Source of the DNA: Glandiceps talaboti
Lineage: Eukaryota; Hemichordata; Enteropneusta; Spengelidae
NCBI RefSeq assembly: GCF_964340395.1
Contig: NC_135562.1
Coordinates: 7,328,134-7,392,133, forward strand
Direction: 5' to 3'
DNA length: 64,000 nt
The position numbers and the translations under genes are program-made. Below, one piece after another: positions 47,346 through 58,140 of this stretch; within the stretch, counting starts at the first letter, position 1; each line of letters begins with the position of its first letter. The notes below the pieces were generated by a model, which saw nothing but the letters and a program-made list of their open reading frames with translations, made no database searches and had not been told where the DNA came from.

Positions 47346-48197
47346 CATGATTACAAAACAACTACTGGCAGGCAATTCTATTCCCTCCTTCCCATTCTTC
47401 CCCACCTTTCACCCTTTCCCTACCATTTCCTTCACTGTCCTCAATATTCTACCAAGAAACCTTTTCTTCTTTCCCAATTGACCCTCGCACCTTTCCCAAT
47501 TCCTGTCTCCACATTTTTCTCAATTACATGTAAAATGTACATCTCCCTGACCCCGACCCTCACCATCCTTGTTTTTTCTCACCCTCCTATTCTTCATTCT
47601 CACCCTCCCCTAGGCTCTGTTGCTTCCCTCCTCACTTTCAATGTAAACAAATTGCTTACATTAAACTCCAGAAAAAAAAACGAAACAAAAAACGAAACAA
47701 AAACACAAAAAATAAACAAATACACATAACCAACTGTTTTTGAAGACAAATCAATGTTACTTGAGATCATCATAACTATTAAATATTCATGAGAATGTAT
47801 CAAATATTCAAGAGATAAGTTTGACTGGGAATCGCATATCAAGGCATAGAAAGATTAGGTGAAAAATTGATGAGCATGCCCCCAAGTGGCGCAGAGATAA
47901 GACGACTTCCATGTTTATGTCTCCTGATAAGAGAAACAAAAGAGATTTGTTATCTGTGTGTTGTCTTTCAAAGACCTTAGACAGTTCAATTTCACATTTT
48001 TTGTACGAATTGTATTCCTATGTGATCAAAATAACACCATCTTGTAGCTATCAATCGCTTGTTAACACTACGACCTTTCTTGTCTGTACCTTTGTAAATG
48101 AATTCAGGAAGAAAATACTGTCACTTGATCCAGTGTTAAACATTGTTGTTCCGTGTACGGTGTACTTTTAACACATCGTTGATGGCCAAATATTGGG
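47346..48197. other. Non-coding, pyrimidine-rich start
   Basis: 47370-47640 is rich in CCCTCC and TTTCCC on the + strand; the rest is ordinary. No gene recognised. Confidence 0.5.
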
Positions 48198-48445
48198 GTT
48201 ACCGGTACCGAGCAGTTCACTCATCACCTCTTACCACTGCAGTCTGGATTTGAACCTGCTCAGCTCCACTTGGGTTTGATAAAAATGAACAAGATCTGTA
48301 TGTAAGAAGGGTGATGCTGAGTTTGACCCTAACTAACAATGCATTTTCCTTCTGTTTTATAAAGGCACTTTGGCAATGTACATGTACAAGTGCTGACCAT
48401 ATTTGAATTTCCAGATTTGATTTTGAATAATAAAGTATATATATT
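48198..48445 (+). mobile_element. SINE-B, diverged copy
   Basis: CTCTTACCACTGCAGTCTGG, ATTTGAACCTGCTCAG (decayed box B), GGGTTTGATAAAAATGAACA, GTAAGAAGGGTGATGCTGAG and TTTGACCCTAACTAACAATG follow the SINE-B order. The middle is diverged and the 3' end is ATAATAAAGTATATATATTA. Confidence 0.7.
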
Positions 48446-48884
48446 ATTACACAATTAGCCATTGTGGTGTGACTTAATTTTGCCATGTGGTTGGATGGAA
48501 GTGTAAAGAGTGTCATTTCATGTGTCACTGTGACCCAGCCAAAAAATGCATGTTTTCTAATGGTGCAAGCAAATTCTGTTTTCTTGTATTTTTATTCAAT
48601 TAACCGGCCAATCAATCAATAATCAATCAGGCAATTAACAAATCAATCAATCAATGAACTACCTAATCAAAAACATTTTGTAAATGGTGAGAAATCCAAA
48701 TGGTATTTTACTTTTGCGTTAATTTTTCTAAGTTTACCTTCCTTGCTATGAAAAAACGTACTGATTCATTGGTCTAAAAGACTCCTGTAAATTCTTACAT
48801 TCATTTGCCACAATTTCTGGACAATGCATATTTTGTCCTCACGATGTTAGAATTTCCATCATTTTATTTTTTTTTTCTCGAAGA
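48446..48884. other. Non-coding; AATCAATCA runs
   Basis: Imperfect AATC/AATCAATC repeats around 48607-48655. Nothing else recognised. Confidence 0.5.
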
Positions 48885-48970
48885 TGTAAAAAAAAGTTTA
48901 AGGTCAGCAATGAAAAACTAGGTGGGGTCGGGTAACCAGAACCAAACAACTTTTTTTTTTTACGTCTGAG
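48885..48970 (+). repeat. Fragment related to the ends of repeat R2
   Basis: AAAAAAAAGTTTAAGGTCAG...GGTGGGGTCGGGTAACCAGAACC followed by a T run and ACGTCTGAGG resembles, in rearranged order, the left block of R2 at 13790-13860 and its right end at 17953-17980. The A run and T run form an inverted repeat. Confidence 0.55.
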
Positions 48971-49682
48971 GACATTTTGTCAGAAACATATTACAATAAA
49001 ATTATACCAATTATTTAATATTCTTAATGTTTTCATGAAACATGTATAGAAAATTTATGATTATATCTATGTTAATAATTACGATTGTAGAATAAATCTA
49101 TGTTTGGAAGACCTCACTTTATGCAGACATCACGATTTATATACGATTTTCCAAGAATTGTCACAAAGCGATTTTTATTATTTGCAAACTGATCACTAAT
49201 TCTCATAAATTTTAATGCTTCAATAAAAGAGGATTTTTCATTATGGTCACAGTTAGCAAGAGAAGTACGGTAGTAGCTAGGTCATTGATCGAAATAAATA
49301 AATACCATGATCTGATTGGCAGATTCCTCATCATATGACATGTTTCCATGGATACAGAATAAACAATGTATTTTCAATATTCCCATTTCTTCTGATTTGT
49401 TGTAGATACAGTAGAAGAGATACTCTGCAGGCTGTACACAGGTAAGATTGGATTTAGTACTAGGAACTTGAATAGGAGGTTTAGAATTGCCAAATGTTCG
49501 GGTGTGGGGATGGGAGGGTGTGGAGATGGGGGGGGGGGGGGGGGGGTCAGGATATCCTGGAATCCTGGAATGAGAACAGTGCACACTGTTTTTTTCAAGA
49601 GTAAAAACTAAAACCAGAGTGCACCAACAAGTTTTGTCTAGTTACTATTCATGTACTCATTCTTTATTACTGCTTTCTAACG
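48971..49682. other. Non-coding; 19-G tract at 49528-49546
   Basis: The G run follows a G-rich stretch (GTGTGGGGATGGGAGGGTG). No gene seen. Confidence 0.5.
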
Positions 49683-49964
49683 TATAGTCAAACTGACACA
49701 TTCTATCAAAAATCTAGCTAAATCTCTTGCTGGGGAAAAGATGAAAAGTGCATATCAGTAGTAATCCATCACACACTGACAGGCGATTATAATTGGTTAC
49801 TTTGTTCAGTTTCCTACAAACTCAACCTCCAGTTTGAATGTAAGTTACTCAAGGATACGATAGCGTCATCAGGTTTATATATTATATAAACACTCCCATA
49901 GCGTAAACCATTGCTGTTGGTGGCAAAAATGGAATTCTGTGCTGGAGAAATCCATTTGACTATA
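49683..49964 (+). mobile_element. TIR MITE (TAGTCAAATG family), copy 2, complete
   Basis: Starts TATAGTCAAA (49683) and ends TTTGACTATA (49964), 282 bp. If the TIR proper starts at TAGTCAAA, a TA duplication flanks it on both sides, as in Tc1/mariner-type insertions; the palindromic ends make this ambiguous. The interior matches the copies at 9.4 and 29.9 kb. Non-coding, therefore non-autonomous. Confidence 0.85.
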
Positions 49965-50607
49965 CGGTGGAGATGATTGTAACATGTATCGTAGGACTAG
50001 ACCACAGCAAATTGTTCTTTGTTGTTTTTATAATTTCTGAGTCTTGATTGAATATTTAGAAATTTGAATACTAGGGACTTCAACTTGAAGTTTGAAGGGT
50101 AAGCTCTAAACATATCATAAAGCCTTTTAGGATTTTGAGTAGAACTCTAGAGAGTTCAAGGATAAATCAATAGCAATGTTTTCCCTGGACGAAAACATCC
50201 AAATTTTCTTCGTTCTCTATTTAGACAAATATTCCTGAAAATTGCATTTAGAAAATAACCACATTTTTCGCATGAATTGAAATTGAATTCAAATTTATTC
50301 CACCAGAAAATGAAAACAAAACATATATTCTTTGAAAGTAATTCAAAACAGAATTCTGATGAGGGTCATAGAGAATAGTTAACTGAAATCTGGTATGTAA
50401 CAATCCTGGCAAGTCAGAGTAATTTATGTTTATTCGATCCTACTTCTTGACAGTGTGTGTTTTAGCGTTGCCGTTGTGAGGCCCTGTAATAGTAGGGTGA
50501 TGTTGTGCATGTTATGTGTGGTATATTTTTTTAGCATACTTGTACTTCAACAGTAATTGAAATATACAGGTACATGAAATAATGAAGTTGACAATGTACA
50601 TTTACAA
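49965..50607. other. Non-coding, nothing recognised
   Basis: No gene or family seen. Confidence 0.5.
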
Positions 50608-50835
50608 GACAGTCCTTGAAAAAGGTTGTATTCTTATTTGGACTGCAGAGGATAGTATCATCAATATTTAGAAGTCCTCGAAAGAGGATAGTATACGAGT
50701 AGTTAAAGTAGTCTTTGGAAGAGGCTATCATGTATGATAAAATTAGTCCTTGGAAGAGGCTAGTACACAAGTAGTCAGTATCGTCTTTGGAAGAGGCTGT
50801 ATGTTTTGAATTAGTCCTTGATAGAAAATATCATT
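50608..50835. repeat. Degenerate short tandem repeat
   Basis: A block of type AGTC(C/T)TTGGAAGAGGCTA recurs five or six times at irregular spacing (near 50613, 50670, 50728, 50746, 50781 and 50813), separated by A+T-rich sequence. Confidence 0.65.
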
Positions 50836-50837
50836 AA

Positions 50838-51095
50838 GGCCTGTCCTTGTTTGTAACTCAAATTACACTGTAAAAAGCTGAAAAATATGTAAAAATGTTT
50901 GTTATTGTACCTACAATAACAAACATTTTATACATATTTATCTTTTTTGGCAGTTTGTTGAGTTACAAAACAAGAACTTGGCATATGTTGTTTCACACTA
51001 ATTTTTCAAGTAGTAGGAAGCCATGATAAAATTGTTTTATAAATTAAAAATTGAAAGTAAATACCCAATCCTCATCTATATTGGCACTTTAATGA
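50838..51095 (+). mobile_element. Foldback element H1, copy 3
   Basis: CCTTGTTTGTAACTCAA at the left pairs with TTGAGTTACAAAACAAG near 50975. TAAAAATGTTTGTTATTGTA pairs with TACAATAACAAACATTTTAT across a 2-base centre. Arms are about 65 bp with few mismatches. The shared tail (TTGTTTCACACTAATTTTTC, GGAAGCCATGATAAAATTG) follows. This is the least decayed hairpin core of the three copies. Confidence 0.85.
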
Positions 51096-51404
51096 ATGTC
51101 TACATATTTACCTAATGACAGATGCATGAAGAAACTAAGTTTCATTTGCTAAGCAATTTATTATGTCGCAATTAGGTCAGTGAAGAATTGAAATATCCCA
51201 TATTATAACTCACAAGGGACGACTAAAATGACTATCATGGAAAGTAATTATCATCCGAGGTGAAGAGACAACCTTTAAACGTATTAATCACATGAAATAA
51301 CCCATCCTAAATGTCATCAAAATTTTATAGGGTATTTTAGACATGAAACTTGTCATAGTGTGATAAGGTTGTAGCTAAGAACAGTCAAATTCAGTATTTT
51401 TATT
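51096..51404. other. Spacer
   Basis: Nothing recognised. Confidence 0.45.
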
Positions 51405-51952
51405 AATGGGACATGTTCAGTAACTACTGAGTACTTTTTTGTCATTTTTGTTTCCAAATAAAAGTTTACTTATATTTTACCCTTCACTGTCACTTGTTAA
51501 ATGGAACATGCTCAGTAACTACTGAGTACTTTTCGTCATTTTTGTTTCCAAATAAAAGTTTACTTATATTTTACCCTTCACTGTCACTTGTTTAATGGGA
51601 CATGCTCAGTAACTACTGAGTACTTTTCATAATTTTTCTTTCCAAATAAAAGTTTACTTGTATTTTACCCTTCACTGTCACTTGTTTAATGACAAGTGGT
51701 TGCTGACTGGCAAAACTAACATATTAACTGTTAATTGTGATTCTATATACTATTACACAAGAATAAAATGATTAAATCATTTTAGACATGTAGTATGAGA
51801 AAACAGTATCACAGTAGTTATTACGATGGGAGTTTGGACAGTGATTACTATGTTAAACAGGTGATAGCGAAGGGTAAAATATAAGTAACGATTTATTTGG
51901 AAAGAAAAGTGACGAAAAATACTTCCAGGTTGCAGACCATGTCCCTTTAAGG
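51405..51952. repeat. Three direct 95-bp units plus one inverted copy
   Basis: Direct units start at about 51405, 51500 and 51594 (GG.ACATG.TCAGTAACTAC, then TTTCCAAATAAAAGTTTACT, TATTTTACCCTTCACTGTCA). At 51849-51952 a diverged copy runs in the opposite orientation (GCGAAGGGTAAAATATAAGT, TTTATTTGGAAAGAAAAGTG). The spacer of about 150 bp is unrelated. The layout suggests an element with terminal inverted repeats whose left end was amplified. Confidence 0.85.
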
Positions 51953-52435
51953 TTTGGGAACTCCAGAACAGAGTCTGAGAGAGAAAACTGGTAAAATTGA
52001 CAATTATTTCCTTTCCTTTAAATTGTCACATTTTTTTTTGTCATGTATCATTTAAAATATTACTGTCCCTCCCAAGGATGATTGTAAATTGGTGGCAACC
52101 CCATTATTCCGATTTTAGTTGGAACTCCACTAAAACATGTACCTGGAGATCTTGGGTAGATTTTACTCACTTGTCGTCATTCACGAAAAACAATCATGGT
52201 ATTTTATGCTAACATGGTAATTTTCAGACTCTTTTATCAAACATCTATATATAAGCTATTTTACATAGTAAAAGAATCATAGTACCAAATAGAGAAATGA
52301 AATGTCTACTCACAGAGTCAAAACATTTTTTGGAAGTGAATCTCAAAGTTTGCCTGACATCTCATCAAGATCATCAACTTTGTTGTGAAAGGTACTGGTA
52401 TATTTATAAAGTACAGTGCTCTTTGGCAGTGTATG
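51953..52435. other. Non-coding upstream of LINE tail
   Basis: No reverse transcriptase motifs recognised, so the LINE relic that follows appears severely truncated. Confidence 0.45.
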
Positions 52436-52562
52436 GGTATTCAAAACTGAGACATACAGTATCTGCACATTTTCAAACAGTACTCCTAGACTATGGAATT
52501 CTTATACAGCAATCCTCAATTCTGAACAGTTCAAGAACAAACTTAAAGACACTGTGACATAA
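52436..52562 (+). pseudogene. LINE ORF2 C-terminal relic
   Basis: Read in one frame the sequence ends TYSICTFSNS, TPRLWNSYTAILNSE, QFKNKLKDTVT, stop (TAA at 52560-52562). This matches the common end of non-LTR retrotransposon ORF2 proteins, where an (A)P.LWNSLP block is followed by a serine-rich stretch and FK..LK. Upstream reverse transcriptase is missing (5' truncation). The following 100 bp (to about 52665) with GATTCTCGATTCTGGCAC may be its 3' UTR. The clade cannot be told. Confidence 0.6.
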
Positions 52563-53085
52563 TTATGTTCAAAAAAAGCAATTCATGTGGATTGACCCAT
52601 ATTGATGCTATTGAATAGTGCGACGATTCTCGATTCTGGCACAATAAAAATTTTTTGAATTAGATTAAATATAGGTATGAAATCTTTAGTGAAGGAAATC
52701 TTTTTGTTTGTCAAAAAAACAAACTATTAAACAGGGATATCACTAATTTTAAAAGTAGCAAGTCAAATATGACAAAAAGTGGCAGGAATATCTATGAATG
52801 AGGCTCATGAATCTGTTCACAGATGGATACTGGCTGATATGGAGAATTGTTAAACAAAGTCGTGAAAAAGTGACTGACAAAACATTGCAGAATAGTCAGC
52901 ATTTTTTTGCCGCCTACCGGCTCTTATCAACATCCCTGTATCATGTATATAAGTATAATATTTTGTATGTATGTAGCAAGACTAAAGTTAGTTAGTGTAA
53001 TTTTGAGAGTACATACACAATGTCTGCTTCGGTCGTGTCATGTTGTTATCTTTATGTGTGTACATTTTGAACACTTCTGTAGAGG
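52563..53085. other. Non-coding, possible LINE 3' UTR then unassigned
   Basis: No gene recognised. Confidence 0.4.
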
Positions 53086-53700
53086 AGACATAGAAGTGTC
53101 CAAAAGGGGTAGTTATTCAGATAACCAAACAAATTCATTTGTTATCTATCTTCAACTTAAGAGAGAGAGTGCCTGAAAGCAGTATTTTAACTACATGTAT
53201 ATACCCTTCACTTCTAGAAGGTTCCAGAATGTTGACTTTTATCGTACAGAAGGGACATCCAAAAGGTTTGACTACAGCCATTTGAATGTGTTATCTTTGC
53301 TTGCAGATGTAGAATGGCTGAAGGCAATATTTGAAATAGCCACCCTATCCTGTCAAGTTGTTATCTTTTATATTGACCTCTAAGTTATAGTGTCTGGGAG
53401 GGACATTCAAAAGGTCTCGACTCCCGGTTTGCCATTATCTCCACTCGTTGTTGTGAAGTAGGTGACAAAAATATTTTAATTGAGAATACCTGGGGGGCTG
53501 TATTTGGAATGTGTACCTTTTGCTCATGTCACATTGCAACATTTGGTGTCCTGTAATTATTAACAAGTGGTCTCTCTAATAGATGAATTTTCTTCTAATT
53601 ATTAACAAGTGGTCTCCTTAATAGAGGGTTTTTCAAAATGTCCACCTCCACATGAATGAACCTGCTGGATTTAATTGTTGACTTTTGAGCCGTGGGCATT
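53086..53700. repeat. Degenerate repeats, about 145-160-bp spacing
   Basis: A block around GGGACATCCAAAAGGTTTGA occurs near 53248 and, diverged, near 53398 (GGGACATTCAAAAGGTCTCG); a weaker form is near 53090. Near 53555-53630, TAATTATTAACAAGTGGTCT is present twice, about 45 bp apart. Non-coding. Confidence 0.6.
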
Positions 53701-55458
53701 TTGGCAATACTGAAAATGTCTAAACCCAAGTTCCAAAAGTTGATATGAAATGCCTGGGCCCCAAGGGCAATAAGTAAACATATCTACCCAGTGTGGATAA
53801 AGCTGCTAGTTTCGAATTCAAGAGGTAGGAGTACAAAAGTAAAGATTACAAAATGTAATATAGTTCTTATCAATTAGTATATAATCCATGACGTATTAAA
53901 TAACAATTCTTTGACAAAAGGCATAGGCAAGATAATTATGGGTTATCGACCTGACGAATACCTGTATACCGAAAAATAAGACAATATACCAAATAAATGA
54001 TGCAGTATATGCATAGAAAGATCTCCGAATCACATGCACCAAAATGAACTCAAACACGCGTCCTGAAAGATAGAATGGACATACTCAATGTAGTTAGACG
54101 GTAGGGAAAAATACTATGTTCATCTTCACTCCATTAGTTTCAAGAGGTGATTTGAGATGGAAATGTAATGTCCTAAATCTTGCATACTTTTCAGCCCCCA
54201 TCAAGTTTGTTTGTCCCGTATGGAAGCTGATGTCATGGCACCGTCTGTCTGTCTATCTGTCTGTTTGTTCATTTATTCCGGACCCCCAAACCATATAAAT
54301 CCTACATTAGTTGTAAAGCTACATCACAAGGGCAAACAAGTCAAATATTACCCCGAGATATATCCAGTGAACAATTGAAGATCATAGAGTGACATTAACT
54401 TGATGTGGGTAGACATTATCATTGTTAAGGGAAGATCGCACATTGTCGTACAAGCTCAAAAATGAACATCTTTAGTTTAGGTCAAAACCTCCTCCCCCTC
54501 CCCTTCCCCCATAACAAACATTCACATATATGATTTAAGTGTGACATCAAACATTTATATATGTTGTAAACTATGATGGTAATACCAATACGATCAATGT
54601 AATGTACAAACGTGATTGTAAACACATTAAAATACTACCAGAAACTCAGCACCGTATCTCATGTTAGAATTAAATTTTTTTAATCAACTTATCAACATCT
54701 CAGTAGTAAGTACAAAGCTGTTATCATTAAAGGAGGGAAAGTTTTCCATCAAAATTTGGTTAGAAGTGACAAAAATGAAGTTCAGGAATTGCATTGTCCC
54801 TCCCTCCGAAAATGAACGAAGTTCGCTTATTATATCGCTTATATGTGACTTTGTGCAATTGTCTCTAACATGGAAAGAAGATTAAGGTTAGCAGCCAGAA
54901 ATTGTTAAGATTTCAGAAAAAAACACAGCAATTTGAATAATCTCACAGACTATGTCCACATGACTAGAATCATCCCAGGTTAATTTTTATCTTGTGTTCC
55001 TGATGAAGTGTACCCGATATTGCCTGGAAGTGATATTCAAATTGTCTGTCCTGTTATCTTTACCAAGACATGCCTTTTAGGAATTACTGTAAACCTGCAT
55101 ATTTTCACTAAAGACTTATTTTCGCTGGAAAACAAAAACGTAAAAATAAGTAGTGACTAAAATGCCTTCCTGCACATGAACACAATGCACCTGTCTGGTA
55201 ATTAGGTCTTTGAGAACTTGCTGAAGACTGTAAAATTACAAAATTTTGTAGGTTAGTGAAAATATCTAGGTTTACAGTAGATAGGATGCAGGTGATGTCA
55301 ATAATGTGACCATGTGATTAGAATAAACTCAGAGGGTTGAACTGTACCATGTAAACATGACTACGTACCATATTCAATGTTGCTGAAATCGAAATCTGAT
55401 TTCAGGTTTGAATATATATGTCGACCATTTTACAGCAAAATGGCAGACGTTGTAGGGG
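53701..55458. other. Non-coding, nothing recognised
   Basis: About 1.75 kb with no gene, RNA or family recognised beyond a short GTCTGTCT run at 54244-54265. Confidence 0.5.
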
Positions 55459-55782
55459 TTGTCGGTGGCTGAGTGGTTAAACCACTTGCCGCTTACCACT
55501 GCGGTTAGGGTTCGAACCCATTCAGGGTTTGTATTCATTGTACATGTACTAACATAGTTTCTTAACACATTCCAACTTCAACCCATTCAGGGTTTGATTA
55601 AAATTTACCACGCTGTAAGTAAGAAGAGTGTTGTTCAGTTTGACTCTACCGAACAACGCAGGTTTTCAACGGGTACTCCGGTTTCCTCCTGCACTAACAC
55701 TGAACCAAAGGAGCGTATAAATGGGACTATAGCTCCCGTTGGTTATCCGATAATTTATTTATTTTATATATTTATTTATTAA
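55459..55782 (+). mobile_element. SINE-B, full length, tRNA-derived
   Basis: The head has a perfect box A TGGCTGAGTGG (55466-55476) and box B GGTTCGAACCC (55509-55519), like a class with a Leu/Ser-type tRNA. The body follows: AAGTAAGAAGAGTGTTGTTC, GACTCTACCGAACAACGCAG, GGGTACTCCGGTTTCCTCC, TATAGCTCCCGTTGG. The 3' tail is TTATTTATTTTATATATTTA. ACCCATTCAGGGTTTG occurs twice (55516-55531 and 55581-55596), so 65 bp appears duplicated or inserted inside this copy. Relatives lie at 41.0, 48.2 and 56.9 kb. Confidence 0.88.
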
Positions 55783-56817
55783 GCCTTCACAAGAAGAGAA
55801 ACAAAAAAAACACAATTCATGACAATTGTACAATACAATATATTAAAATTTCATCAACAACATGCTAAGAATTTGACAACTCTGTGGGTCCTTCGCATAG
55901 AAAAGCTGACAGACATTGTCTGTCAACCCATCTAACATGAGATGTTTTCATATATCTTAAGACAGATTTAGAATGATAAATAAATTAGTAAATAAATGAA
56001 TAAATAAATAAATAAATAAAAATGAAAAGTGAGCAAAATCTCTACATGACTTTATTCTAGGCTATGACGAGGCTATCACTTCCCTCATAAATTGAAACGT
56101 TCCCATGCTTAAAGCATTTGTGGTAAAGTTTAAACTTAGAGAGTGCATATAGCTGAGGTTTTCTCTCATCAATTTTCACGATATACACAGAGAAGACGTG
56201 ATTTCACATAGAGAAGTTATGCATTGCCGGCTTGCAGTGACCAATGAATTGACTCGTGTATAGATCAGTGTTATCTGACGTGATTGCGAAGCAACTACAG
56301 AATGGTAAGGGAGAATGTAACTCGAGAGTACATGTTTTTTCTCCACTGCCTGTTTCCCTCTGACTACACCAATGAAGTGATGCCAAGTTGTTATCTAGCA
56401 TTGTAGACAGGAAGTGCCTGAGGGCGATATTCAGGTATCGATACTCCAATTATGGCTGTGTGTCAATGCAAGGACAAATCACAGCAAGCAGAGTACACAA
56501 GCAGTCTAACACACTAGTAGAACATTGCATTCGCTAAGTGCTTCTGTTACTTCTTATTAAGACACACTTATAAGTGTTGCTATGGTATCTATGATAGTAC
56601 ATTAGTTGTTATTTTTGGCACTGGATTTATTTTAGCTAAATCTGTGCAAAAGGTCTTTCCACAGAAATATATGCACACTGAATATTCATGATCCTAAGAG
56701 CCTACTTCCTTCAGATGAAGTCATGAATATGCATTGTTCATGTAATAAATATTCATGATGCTAAAGAGCTTCCTTCCTTCAGATGAATATTCATTACCAT
56801 TCAATGTATACCTCTAC
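55783..56817. other. Non-coding; AAAT run and a short duplication
   Basis: 55974-56022 is an imperfect AAAT run. AATATTCATGAT.CTAA followed by CTTCCTTCAGATGAA is present twice near 56683-56730 and 56746-56795. No gene. Confidence 0.55.
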
Positions 56818-57109
56818 TGAATATAATCATGTCTGCTAAGATCCTTGAATCTGTGAAAGAAAAGTAAAAGTGAAAAAGAGTTTCAATTTGATGTTTCAGT
56901 TTGACCCTACCGAACAACACAGATTTTCAACGGGTACTCCGGTTTCTTCCTGCACTAACACTGAACCAAAGGAGCGTATAAATGGGACTATAGCTCCCGT
57001 TGGTTATCAGATAATTTATATATAGCTAATGAATATAATCATGTCTGCTAAGATCCTTGAATCTGTGAAAGAAAAGTAAAAGTGAAAAAGAGTTTCAATT
57101 TGATGTTTC
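56818..57109 (+). mobile_element. Truncated SINE-B flanked by perfect 80-bp direct repeats
   Basis: 56818-56897 and 57030-57109 are identical over 80 bp (start TGAATATAATCATGTCTGCT, end TTCAATTTGATGTTTC). Between them, 56898-57029 is the 3' part of SINE-B, very close to 55638-55755, starting at AGTTTGACCCTACCG and ending in TTATATATA. The arrangement is that of a 5'-truncated retroinsertion with an unusually long target duplication; perfect identity indicates a recent event. Confidence 0.9.
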
Positions 57110-57795
57110 TTGGCAACCAAGCGAACATTACATGATGTGAAATGAAAATACAATAATTATTTCCTTGAGTCTGTGTTCTCTTTTAAATTTCTACTTGAAA
57201 CCCAATGTGAAACAACGTGCATAGACCAAATGTTTTAAACTCATTGAATGGCAAAAAAACTTTAAAATGTTGACAAAGTTTATGAATTCAGTTTCTGAGT
57301 CTATGTAGTGATTTGTCATCATACATGTAACAGGTACTTTAAATAGTTACAGAATAATTTTCTGTATATCAACTACTTTTTTGACTGTTTTCATTGGATG
57401 TCATGGTAATTGTCTACACATGAAACAATATGAGGCTGAATCTGAGACTAGTCTCAAGTTGGCAGCCAATCTGAGTCTGCTGAATCTGAGACCAACTTTC
57501 TACATAATACTGAAAACACACTTATTGAAATAATCAACTACTTCCGTAGTTGAGTATTTTAATAATCTCTGTTTTGTCGATATGCCAATCAGTTTAAACA
57601 TAACCATTAGTGTGAATTATTTGGTGAATTCACACGTTTTCATTTTAATTACTAATTTACATCAACTAGCCATTTAGTTTACAGTTGATTGACTTGGCAC
57701 TAATGTGTATATTGATGAAATAAATCAAGATCTACATGGCTTTGTTGTATTATAAAACAGAATGAAAAGTTCAATGTACTTTTTAACTCCGCTGT
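57110..57795. other. Non-coding; H1 tail fragment
   Basis: 57185-57232 (TTTCTACTTGAAACCCAATG, TGAAACAACGTGCATAGACC) matches the reverse complement of the tail of foldback family H1. Nothing else recognised. Confidence 0.55.
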
Positions 57796-58140
57796 CACCG
57801 ACAGCTAAGCAGAGCTGAAGGGTTAGTTTGATTCCCTGTTTGCGTCCGTCATCCGTGCGTCAACTTCTCCGTCTGTCAACTCTCCTCTAAAACCACATGG
57901 TCAATTGACCTGAAATTTGTTGTGTAGGTGTCATTTGATGAGCAGATATAAGTTTGTTCAAGATATATTGACTGGGTCATTAATATGCAAATTAGTTCTA
58001 AAAATAGAAGTTTTGGAAAATCTTCTTAGATAGAAACAAAATTTGTTGTGTAGGTATCTTGTGATGAGCAGATATAAGTTTGTTCAAGACAAATTGCTTG
58101 GGTTGTTAATATTCAAATTAGGGGTAAAAATAGAATTTTT
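57796..58140. repeat. Two-unit degenerate repeat, about 125 bp
   Basis: AAATTTGTTGTGTAGGT.TC, then TGATGAGCAGATATAAGTTT and GTTCAAGA(T/C)A(A/T)ATTG, occurs at about 57912-57975 and 58034-58097. The ATGCAAATTAG block (57985) and its weaker repeat at 58111 relate it to the array at 22440-22990. It is preceded by CGTCCGTCATCCGTGCGTCA. Confidence 0.75.

Noticed and set aside
55461-55522. Genuine tRNA-Leu or tRNA-Ser gene
   Set aside because: Good A and B boxes, but the sequence runs into the SINE-B body shared with other loci.
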